Assembly (NCBI GenBank): GCA_038207745.1 | Contig: JBBQZL010000005.1 | Location: 1-29,421, forward strand | Source: JBBQZL01 sp038207745 | GTDB lineage: Bacteria > Actinomycetota > Thermoleophilia > Solirubrobacterales > 70-9 | DNA: 29,421 nucleotides | Reading direction: 5' to 3' | Part shown: positions 23,299 through 29,421 of the stretch, piece after piece | How positions within the stretch are numbered: position 1 is the stretch's first letter | Layout: every line of letters starts with the position of its first letter | Program-made: the position numbers and the translations under genes | The notes under the pieces: generated by a model | The model's database searches: none | The model's input: only the letters and a program-made list of their open reading frames with translations | What the model was told of the DNA's origin: nothing

Positions 23299-24267
23299 TC
23301 AGCCCATCAACTTGAGCACAATCCGCCGGATCCGCTCTTGCAATGCCATCCTTCGCCGCCTCGAGGCGCTGCGAAGGCGACGGATCGGTTCGGACAGCCG
23401 GGCGCCCGGGGTGTTTCGCAGCTCCTCCAGCTCCTCCTCGAGCACCCGAACCCGGGTCAGTCGGCTAGCGGCGGCGGAGCCCGAGGTGCCGAGATAGCCG
23501 CGCGCGAGTCGCGCGTTGGTCTCGTGGAGCTCGCGGTTGGCCCGCTCCAGAGAAAGCATGTAGCGATTGTGCATTGGGGCGATCCGCGCATCGAACCGCG
23601 CGTCGGCTGACTCGCCGATCGCGGTGCCGAAACCCACGCAGGCGATGAAGTGGTTCGCATAATCGGTCTCCTGGTGGGGGTCGAGTCGAAAGCGCCCCTC
23701 CTCCTTCCCTGGGCTCGCCGCCATGATCATCGACCCCTCGGCGTGGAACTGAAAGAGGAACTTCAGGTCCTCGAACCCCTTGAAGGCCTCCTCGGTGGCC
23801 TCCAGGTGGTAGTCGGTGGTGTGGTGGGGGTTGCGTTCCCTGAAGATCTTGCTGTTCGGGACCGAGACCAACAGCTTCACCCCGTCCTTCGCGTGGCGGC
23901 GCAGGTGAGAGAGCGCCTCGTCGGGATCGGGCAGGTGCTCAAGCGCCTCGAACATGACGATGGCGTCGAAGCGCTCGGAGAGATGCCCGGAGAGGAACTC
24001 GAGCGCGTCGCGCGCAGTGAAGCTGAGGCCGGGCACGACGATCCGCTCCCGGGCGGTCGCAACCGCCTCGGCGTCGCGATCGATCCCCTCCACCTCCGCC
24101 GCGGTCTCGGTGAGGAAAGCGGAGCCGTATCCGTTGCCGCAGCAGACGTCCGCCACCCGGAGCCCGGCGCAGAGGCGGGAGGCGAGCTGGTAGCGGTGGC
24201 GGTGCTCGCACCCGATCAGGGTCCCGGCCGCTGCCTCTGCAAGCGAAAGTCGCTCTACCGCGTCCAC
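23299..24267 (-). CDS. Class I SAM methyltransferase with coiled-coil tail
   Basis: A 322-residue cytosolic protein. Its methyltransferase core has motif I VADVCCGNGYGSAFL (about 38-52), the acidic residue in EVEGIDRDAEAV, FDAIVMFEALEHLPDPDEAL (about 99-118), and VKLLVSVPNSKIF. From about residue 235 the chain turns into a heptad-like helix (LERANRELHETNARL; RVRVLEEELEELRN) and then an Arg-rich tail. Such tails are common on surface-glycan glycosyltransferases and methyltransferases and may mediate oligomerisation or chain-length control (inference). The start overlaps the upstream GT4-GT2 gene by 13 nt, so it is the last gene of the minus-strand cluster. The acceptor is unknown. Confidence 0.88.
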   Translation of the reverse strand: MDAVERLSLAEAAAGTLIGCEHRHRYQLASRLCAGLRVADVCCGNGYGSAFLTETAAEVEGIDRDAEAVATARERIVVPGLSFTARDALEFLSGHLSERFDAIVMFEALEHLPDPDEALSHLRRHAKDGVKLLVSVPNSKIFRERNPHHTTDYHLEATEEAFKGFEDLKFLFQFHAEGSMIMAASPGKEEGRFRLDPHQETDYANHFIACVGFGTAIGESADARFDARIAPMHNRYMLSLERANRELHETNARLARGYLGTSGSAAASRLTRVRVLEEELEELRNTPGARLSEPIRRLRSASRRRRMALQERIRRIVLKLMG

Positions 24268-26234
24268 TCGATCTCCTGCTCGCGCAGACGCGCCTCGATC
24301 TCGCCGTGAATTCGCTCCGCGTGCGGTTCGCCGTAGGAGCGGACCATCGAGGTTTCGCGGATCCGGTAGTCGACCAAGGTCTCGGGGATCACGTGCCCGA
24401 TCAGGCCGGCCTGCCGAAGCTCACGGTAATAGCTCCAGTCCTCATAGCTGGTCAGGTCCTCGCTGTACCAGAAACCCAGATCGAAGAGGCGGCGGCGCAG
24501 AAGGGCCGCCGCGTCCCCGGCCATGTTGCGCTCAGCCAGCATCCGCACGGAGTTCCCGAGCGGCCGGTAACCAACGTCTCGTCCCTCCCAGGGCTGCCCC
24601 GTCTCATCGACATACCGAGACCACGATGTCACGTATGCGATCCGCCGATCGCGCTCAAGCGCCTCCACGCAGCGGCTGACGAAGGTCGGATGGGCAACGT
24701 TGTCGGCGTCGAGCGGAAAGACATAGCGGCCCCGACTCTGCCCGATCCCGAAGTTGCGGGCCGCCCCGAGCCCCGAGTTCTCTTGCGTCAGCAGGGTGAT
24801 CCCGTATTCCTCGGCAAGTCTCTGGAGCAGGCGGTCCTCGGCGCGGAACGAGCCGTCGTTGACCAGGATCACCTCGATCCGCGGGTAGTCCTGGCCGACC
24901 GCCGAGGCGACCGCCTCCTCGATGAACTCGTGTAGGTGAAAGTAGGGGATGACGATCGAGACGAGCGGCAGGACCACCGGGACAAGGGCACTGCGGGCGG
25001 CCCGGGCCTCGCCGCCCTGCTTCTCCCGGCGGCAGATATCCAGGTAGGCGGCTCGGATTGCGTCGCGGTCGGTCAGCTCGTCGAAGACCGAGCGCGGGCC
25101 GCCCGAGGCCTGCATCTGGGCCACCTGTCCGCGCGAGCTGAGCACGGCTTCCATCGTCTCGCGCAATGAGAGGGTGCTGACCTCCTCGGTGAGCCAGCCC
25201 GAAACCCCCGGCCTGACCATCTCGAGGAAGCCGCCCGTGGGAGTGGCGATCACCGGCCGGTTTCGCGCCAGAGCCTCGAGCGCGGCGTTCGGCCAACACT
25301 CCCATAGCGATGGCAGCACGACGACGTCGTGCTCTGAGATCAGCCGGCCGACCTCCTCGCGCGAAACCGAGTCGCGAAAGCTGATCCTAGGGTCACCCGC
25401 GACCTCGAGCTCGAGCCAGGAGCGCATCGGCTGGCCCAGCGGCGCGGTCTTCGTGTCGCCGCCCACCAGGGTCAGGCTCCAGTCTTCGCCAGGCAGGACG
25501 ACGGCGGCGTCGATCAGCTGACGGACGCCCTTGCGGCGTTCCAGCCGCCCGACGTAAAGCAGCTTCAGCGGCTCCTCTGGAGAGTAGCTGGCGCCCAGGG
25601 GGCCCGGATCGCCGCCGAACGGCTGGCGGACCTGCAGCGGCGAGGCGAGGCCATTCTCTCCGTAGAAGCGCCCGAAGGTGCCAAGGACATCGCCCCCCGC
25701 CCAGAGCACGTGGTCGCAGTTGGCGAGCGCGTAGCGCTCCAGCTCGAAGGTGGAGCGCTCTTCGAACTTCGGTGAAAGAAACCCGTCCAGTACCAAGCAC
25801 ATCTCGGCGGTCGTGTTGAGCCGCACACAAACCGCCGTCTCAGCCAGTCGCGGGTCACTGGTTCTAGCTGCCTGGACGGTCACGCAGGCCTCGCCGAGGT
25901 AATCGGGAAACTCGATCAGGTCCGGCCCCCGCTCGCCGTAGTGCTCGAAAATCGCCTCGAGGACCCGGGCGCTCCACAGATGCAGGGCATTGTAGTAGTG
26001 CCCGAGCTCGGGGGCGCGCGGCTCCGCCACGAAGACAATCTCCACCGCCGGCAGGCCTCCCCCGCTGCGGCGGAGCCGGCGAGCCGCCCGCTGGTGCATG
26101 GAGCTGGTGAAGATCGTCACCTCGGCGACCGCGGCCAGCGTCTCCGCCGTGGCGGAGACGAAGACGCCGATCCCTCCCCCACCGAGGGGTGCAACCTCGC
26201 GGGCCACCAGAGCAACGCGCGGTTGCTCGCTCAT
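24255..26234 (-). CDS. Bifunctional glycosyltransferase: GT4 fused to GT2
   Basis: A 659-residue two-domain enzyme. Residues 1 to about 400 are a GT-B fold of family 4: the N-terminal glycine-rich start PLGGGGIGVFVSATAETLA, LKLLYVGRLERRKGVRQLI opening the second half, and the EX7E motif in LWECWPNAALEAL near residue 311. Residues about 420-659 are a GT-A family 2 domain: LVSIVIPYFHLHEFIEEAV, VILVNDGS, ENSGLGAARNFGI and the metal-binding FPLDADN near 507, then SYEDWSYYRELRQAG. Both sets of key residues are present, so two successive sugar transfers are plausible. Donors are unknown. It lies 13 nt downstream of the delta-60 gene and overlaps the next methyltransferase gene. Confidence 0.93.
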   Translation of the reverse strand: MSEQPRVALVAREVAPLGGGGIGVFVSATAETLAAVAEVTIFTSSMHQRAARRLRRSGGGLPAVEIVFVAEPRAPELGHYYNALHLWSARVLEAIFEHYGERGPDLIEFPDYLGEACVTVQAARTSDPRLAETAVCVRLNTTAEMCLVLDGFLSPKFEERSTFELERYALANCDHVLWAGGDVLGTFGRFYGENGLASPLQVRQPFGGDPGPLGASYSPEEPLKLLYVGRLERRKGVRQLIDAAVVLPGEDWSLTLVGGDTKTAPLGQPMRSWLELEVAGDPRISFRDSVSREEVGRLISEHDVVVLPSLWECWPNAALEALARNRPVIATPTGGFLEMVRPGVSGWLTEEVSTLSLRETMEAVLSSRGQVAQMQASGGPRSVFDELTDRDAIRAAYLDICRREKQGGEARAARSALVPVVLPLVSIVIPYFHLHEFIEEAVASAVGQDYPRIEVILVNDGSFRAEDRLLQRLAEEYGITLLTQENSGLGAARNFGIGQSRGRYVFPLDADNVAHPTFVSRCVEALERDRRIAYVTSWSRYVDETGQPWEGRDVGYRPLGNSVRMLAERNMAGDAAALLRRRLFDLGFWYSEDLTSYEDWSYYRELRQAGLIGHVIPETLVDYRIRETSMVRSYGEPHAERIHGEIEARLREQEIEWTR

Positions 26235-26247
26235 TGTCGACCCGGCC

Positions 26248-27975
26248 TCAGTACTGCCTCTCGCGCTTCAGCACTGCGTTGTGGCCGAGCTGGAATCGGT
26301 TGCCGCCGCCGTTTGCGATCACGATCAGCCTTGCGGTCACCCGCGCTCGCGACTCGAGCTTGCGCCGCCCGGCCTTGGTGAAGCGGACTCGCAGAACTTT
26401 GCGGCCGGCTCCGTTGAGCTTGCCCTTGCCGCGAGCCAGAACGGTGCCGAGGCCCATCAGCTTGATCCGCACCGAGCAGGCCCTGTTACAACCCACGTTG
26501 AGCCGGATTCCCTGGCGAAGCGCGGGCCCGAGGGCATAGTGGCCTTTGAACCGGGCGCCGAGATGAAGAATGACCGCCGGGGGAGGGTTTCCCGGCGGTG
26601 GCCCGCCGGTTGGGGGAGCGCCGGTTGGGGGAGCGCCGACTCCGCCGTACTTGGCCGCCAGCCCGGTTGGCGGCGACGCCAGCCCCGATCCTAGGTCACC
26701 GGCGCCGAAAATGTCGCCGTTTGCGGCGATCGAGAGCGCGTTCAGCTCAGCGCTATCGTTGCCAAACGGGGTGAAGGTGTGCCCGCCGCTGCCGAAGGAC
26801 AGATCGGGGGCCCCGCTCGAGTCCAGCGCCCAGACCGCGAGCCGCTTCAGCGTGGTCTCGTCGTAATAGCCACCGAGGATCACGTCGCTGCCGCCCAGCA
26901 CGACGCCCTGGGCGCCGGGCAGGGGCTCGGTTTGGTTGTACTGGTCCTTCCGCGTCGACGCTGGCAGGTAGGCGACACCGTCGCCGTCGAAGGAGCTGTC
27001 TGGGTTGCCGTTCGCATTCAGGCGGATCGCGATCGCATCGACGCCCTCCGGGGAATCCGACAGCGACAGGCCGTTCGTCGCCGAGCCGGCGAGGACGATC
27101 TTGCCGTCGGGGGCGAGCGCCAGGTCAAAGACCGCCGAGTATGCGGCACTGCGCGCGTACTGCTGGAGGAAGAGGCCGTTACCGTGGAAGCTGGAGTCGA
27201 GGGCGCCGCCGCCGGTCAGCCGTGCCGCCAACACCGATGTTGTCTGCAGGTCGTTTCGCTGCGAGCCGGCGATGACGATCCTTCCGTCTGACTGGACGCC
27301 GACTGCGTTGGCGTAGGAGAGCCGCCCCAGGTCGAAGACGGCAGCGCCGCCGGAGCCGAAGCCGGAGTCGGGCGAGCCGTCGGCGTTGAGCCGGGCCACG
27401 GCGGGGCGCGGGTATGCGTCGGCTCCGGTGGCAGTACCGGCGACGACGATCTTGCCGGCGTCGAGCGCGATGGCCCTGCCCTCCGCGCTGCGGCCGGGCA
27501 GCGCCGTGGAGACGCCGTCGCCGCTGAAGGAGGTGTCGGGACTGCCGTTGGTATTCAACCGCACGGCCAGCATCCCTGCGCCCGACGTTCCTGCGACCAC
27601 GATCCTGCCGTCAGGCTGGATCGCTACCCCCCGTGCAGTGGTACCTGGACCGACGTAGCCGCCTCCGGCGAAGGAGCCGTCGAGTGAGCCGTCAGCGTCA
27701 AAGCGGACGACCAGCAGGCTGCCTGCCCGGCTGCCGACCGCGACCAGCTTGCCGTCAGGCTGCACGGCGGCGCCGAGGAGGCGCGTGCCGCTCCCGGGAA
27801 GCAGGGCGATGCCGTCCCCGCCGAAGGAGCCGTCGAGCGCCCCACCGGACGCGGCTGAGGCGCAACCGGGCAGCAGCACGGAAAGCAGGCTAAAGACGAC
27901 CAGCGCGACGCAGCCCTGGGCGCGCGCCCGAGGGATCGAAGTGAACTGCAACGTACCCGTCCTTGAGCGCAACAT
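26248..27975 (-). CDS. Secreted delta-60-repeat beta-propeller protein
   Basis: About 575 residues. I chose ATG 27975 because AAGGA lies 5 nt upstream; TTG 28014 and TTG 27951 are in frame too. A signal peptide (VALVVFSLLSVLL) ends in a possible lipobox, LPGC, although Pro at -2 is unusual. Seven delta-60 repeats follow, each like AIQPDGRIVVAGT...AVRLNTNGSPDTSFSGDG. An N-terminal half-repeat, ALDGSFGGDG, could close the ring, giving a seven-bladed propeller. A Pro/Gly linker (APPTGAPPTGGPPPGNPPP) leads to a C-terminal beta domain of about 100 residues (LRQGIRLNVGCNRACSVRIKL). Its style is common in secreted proteins of thermoleophilic actinobacteria. Function unknown; glycan or surface binding is a guess from the operon context. 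Confidence 0.88.
   Translation of the reverse strand: MLRSRTGTLQFTSIPRARAQGCVALVVFSLLSVLLPGCASAASGGALDGSFGGDGIALLPGSGTRLLGAAVQPDGKLVAVGSRAGSLLVVRFDADGSLDGSFAGGGYVGPGTTARGVAIQPDGRIVVAGTSGAGMLAVRLNTNGSPDTSFSGDGVSTALPGRSAEGRAIALDAGKIVVAGTATGADAYPRPAVARLNADGSPDSGFGSGGAAVFDLGRLSYANAVGVQSDGRIVIAGSQRNDLQTTSVLAARLTGGGALDSSFHGNGLFLQQYARSAAYSAVFDLALAPDGKIVLAGSATNGLSLSDSPEGVDAIAIRLNANGNPDSSFDGDGVAYLPASTRKDQYNQTEPLPGAQGVVLGGSDVILGGYYDETTLKRLAVWALDSSGAPDLSFGSGGHTFTPFGNDSAELNALSIAANGDIFGAGDLGSGLASPPTGLAAKYGGVGAPPTGAPPTGGPPPGNPPPAVILHLGARFKGHYALGPALRQGIRLNVGCNRACSVRIKLMGLGTVLARGKGKLNGAGRKVLRVRFTKAGRRKLESRARVTARLIVIANGGGNRFQLGHNAVLKRERQY
26606..26635. repeat. 15-bp tandem repeat encoding Ala-Pro-Pro-Thr-Gly
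   Basis: Two exact copies of a 15-nt unit (26606-26620 and 26621-26635) encode the repeated pentapeptide in the Pro-rich linker of the delta-60 protein. Units in multiples of three allow linker length to vary without breaking the frame. Confidence 0.85.
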
Positions 27976-27986
27976 AACCGTCCTTG
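27948..27986. repeat. 21-nt imperfect direct repeat carrying Shine-Dalgarno plus start codon
   Basis: The 18-mers at 27948-27965 and 27969-27986 differ at only 2 positions. On the minus strand each copy holds AAGGACGG followed by a potential start (ATG 27975 in the first copy, TTG 27951 in the second). The two starts are 24 nt apart and in frame with the delta-60 protein. Confidence 0.7.
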
Positions 27987-28063
27987 CTGGTCGCCGACCC
28001 CCTTCTGAGAACAAACCCTAGCTGGCGCGAGAAGTTGCGGCGCCGCCCCGCCGGCTCTCGGCG

Positions 28064-29218
28064 CTATGCCTCGTAGCCGACGAAGGCAACGTAGCCGGAG
28101 CTGTCGAGGCCTACCTCGACCCGATCAGTTGGCTTCTTCAGTCGCAGGTCGGCGTAGGCGACCTCGCCCGGGCGCGTTGGCAGGGTGAGGGCGATCGGGC
28201 GCCGCGTCCCGGGCACACGCGCTTCGACCGTGACACTCTCCCCGCCGACGATAGCCCCGACGACGAGACGCTCTGCTGGCTCCGGGAGCGTCACGGTCAG
28301 CCGCGTCTTCGGATCGGGCAGGTGGAGAATGTCCCAGCGCGTCCAGGCGACGGCCGGGCTCTCGCTCGTGTCGATCGTCCAGGGCCGGATGAACTTCGGC
28401 TCCCGGTCGTGAGGCTGCGGCGTGAGGATCAGGTCGAGCCACCAGCGCGACCAGGCTGGCGCCAGGTCCGGCCGCACCTCCGCCAGGTAGCGGGCCACGA
28501 GCAGCTCCTTGGGATTGACCGGTCGCTCCTCGAAAAGGACCGGGTCATAACTGGAGGCGATCATATGGCGCGAGAGGTCGCCAAAGACTATTTCGAAGTC
28601 GTGATAGCTGACCCCCCGGCCCCAGCGCAGCAGTGTTTCGCGCTCGGCGTCGATGCCGCGGGCCGCGGCGTCCCTCATCGCCTCGAGGAAGTCGGGGCGC
28701 TCCGAGCGCTTGTAGTAGAGCAGGGCGAGGTCGTCGGGAAGGACGTTGAAGAACGGGAGTTGAGTCGTGTGGTGGTCGAAGACGGCGAGGCGGTTCGGCG
28801 TCTCGCAGACGACGATCACACCGTCGGGCTTGACAACTTGGCGAGCGAGACGCAGGACCGCGAGGCGCTCCTCCAACGTCAGGTGCTCGAGCACCGCGTA
28901 GAGCAGGAAGACGTCGGGCTCGCCGCGGCGCGCGCCAACGGCGGCGAGGATCTCCTCCGGCGGGTGGGCGCTGAGCTCCACCAGGCCCTTGGCGCCGTGG
29001 GAGCGCACGTACTCGCGGGCGTCGCGGATGTAGTCCGCATCGATGTCGAAGCCGAGCACGCGAGCGCCGCGGTCGGCGAAGGCGCAGCTGACTGGCGCAT
29101 GCCCGCAGCCGTACTCGAGCACGGTGGCCCCGGAGAGCTTCACCGTCTGCTCGATCCAGGGGATCAGCGAGTCACGCGCCCGCTGGTGGCGCGCCTCCCA
29201 GCTATTGCCCTCGATCAT
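28064..29218 (-). CDS. Class I SAM methyltransferase with C-terminal extension
   Basis: A 384-residue cytosolic protein. Residues about 25-160 form a SAM-binding domain: TVLEYGCGHAPVSCAFADRG (motif I), VLGFDIDADYI with the acidic strand-2 end, VFLLYAVLEHLTLEERL (about 103-119), and VVKPDGVIVVCETPNRL. The middle part (FDHHTTQLPFFNVLPDDLAL, YKRSERPDFLEAM) is typical of methyltransferases from surface-glycan loci. The last 110 residues look like a beta-rich domain (VEARVPGTRRPIAL; VEVGLDSSGYVAFVGYE). The start ATG overlaps the upstream partial gene by 4 nt (ATGA), so it is part of the same minus-strand operon. The acceptor is unknown. Confidence 0.87.
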   Translation of the reverse strand: MIEGNSWEARHQRARDSLIPWIEQTVKLSGATVLEYGCGHAPVSCAFADRGARVLGFDIDADYIRDAREYVRSHGAKGLVELSAHPPEEILAAVGARRGEPDVFLLYAVLEHLTLEERLAVLRLARQVVKPDGVIVVCETPNRLAVFDHHTTQLPFFNVLPDDLALLYYKRSERPDFLEAMRDAAARGIDAERETLLRWGRGVSYHDFEIVFGDLSRHMIASSYDPVLFEERPVNPKELLVARYLAEVRPDLAPAWSRWWLDLILTPQPHDREPKFIRPWTIDTSESPAVAWTRWDILHLPDPKTRLTVTLPEPAERLVVGAIVGGESVTVEARVPGTRRPIALTLPTRPGEVAYADLRLKKPTDRVEVGLDSSGYVAFVGYEA

Positions 29219-29421
29219 CGCCGCGAACGCAGGCGCGCTCTGAGGGCCCGCAGGGGAGCGGTGAGGCGCCAGCTGGTCGAGCGCTCGTAGGTATCGATCA
29301 GGCGCCGCGCCTCCTGCAGCTCGAAGCCGCTCTGCCGCAGCAACCTCGCCGGATCGCCGCTCGCCTCGCTGTTGGGCCCGCCGCTCGCCTCGCGCCGCAC
29401 CAGCTCGTCGCGGGCATCGGC
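29215..29421 (-). CDS. C-terminal end of a glycan-locus protein, partial
   Basis: The frame is open to the window edge and encodes 68 residues. It reads ADARDELVRREASGG, then a helical stretch RLLRQSGFELQEARRLIDTY and the basic tail ERSTSWRLTAPLRALRARL. Tails of the type S-x-S-W-R-x-T-x-P-L-R are very common at the C-terminus of surface-glycan glycosyltransferases and methyltransferases. The catalytic part lies outside the window, so the enzyme type cannot be stated. Its stop overlaps the next methyltransferase start by 4 nt, which places it in the same operon. Confidence 0.75.
   Translation of the reverse strand, partial: ADARDELVRREASGGPNSEASGDPARLLRQSGFELQEARRLIDTYERSTSWRLTAPLRALRARLRSRR

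Noticed and set aside
28322..29290. 322-codon plus-strand frame opposite the methyltransferase at 28064-29218
   Set aside because: The opposite strand has clear SAM-methyltransferase motifs and operon overlaps; this frame shows only charged, repeat-like shadow sequence.
1..29421. CRISPR array, tRNA or rRNA genes
   Set aside because: No regularly spaced repeats were seen, and no tRNA or rRNA sequence was recognised on reading through both strands.

Overview
The window looks like chromosomal DNA of a high-GC Gram-positive actinobacterium, most probably Thermoleophilia/Solirubrobacterales. This is inferred from gene content and protein style: a CIRCE-controlled groES-groEL operon, a long Lhr helicase, delta-60-repeat and TIM-barrel secreted proteins, and frequent GTG/TTG starts. 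I could not run a database search, so the taxonomy is an inference. No tRNA, rRNA, CRISPR array, transposase or integrase was seen.

Layout. (1) 1-7.6 kb is housekeeping DNA, all on the minus strand: the 5' part of groEL, groES with a recognisable promoter and CIRCE operator, an SRPBCC-fold protein, an ASCH-like protein, a Crp/Fnr regulator and the Lhr helicase. (2) 7.7-14.1 kb begins a cell-surface polysaccharide region: a small secreted/membrane-anchored protein on the minus strand, then on the plus strand an O-antigen-ligase/polymerase-like membrane protein, a polyprenyl-phosphate sugar-1-phosphate transferase, a family 2 glycosyltransferase and a secreted TIM-barrel glycosidase-like protein. 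(3) 14.1-18.6 kb is a tightly overlapping minus-strand dTDP-L-rhamnose operon, rmlA-rmlD-rmlB-methyltransferase-rmlC, transcribed divergently from a second GT2 gene. (4) 19.5-21.15 kb is a graveyard: a truncated methyltransferase, a truncated ligase-like gene and two frameshifted small surface proteins. (5) 21.16-23.3 kb encodes a Wzt/Wzm polysaccharide ABC exporter. (6) 23.3-29.4 kb is a minus-strand run: a partial C-terminal ORF, a methyltransferase, a delta-60 beta-propeller protein, a GT4-GT2 fusion and another methyltransferase.

How it fits together. The rml genes supply dTDP-L-rhamnose. The sugar-phosphate transferase primes undecaprenyl phosphate. The GT2 and GT4-GT2 enzymes extend the glycan and the methyltransferases may decorate it. 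Wzm/Wzt would export a finished chain, while the ligase-like protein would polymerise or attach glycan outside the membrane. Having both suggests two glycans or a hybrid route.

The most interesting signal is a head-to-head pair of a ligase-like gene and a small signal-peptide/QY/linker/TM protein. It occurs once apparently intact (7.69-10.12 kb) and once, inverted and decayed, at 19.99-20.93 kb. A third QY-type remnant lies next to wzt. This points to an undescribed small surface-protein family linked to O-antigen-ligase-like enzymes. A second notable signal is an in-frame palindromic insert inside the Lhr helicase domain.
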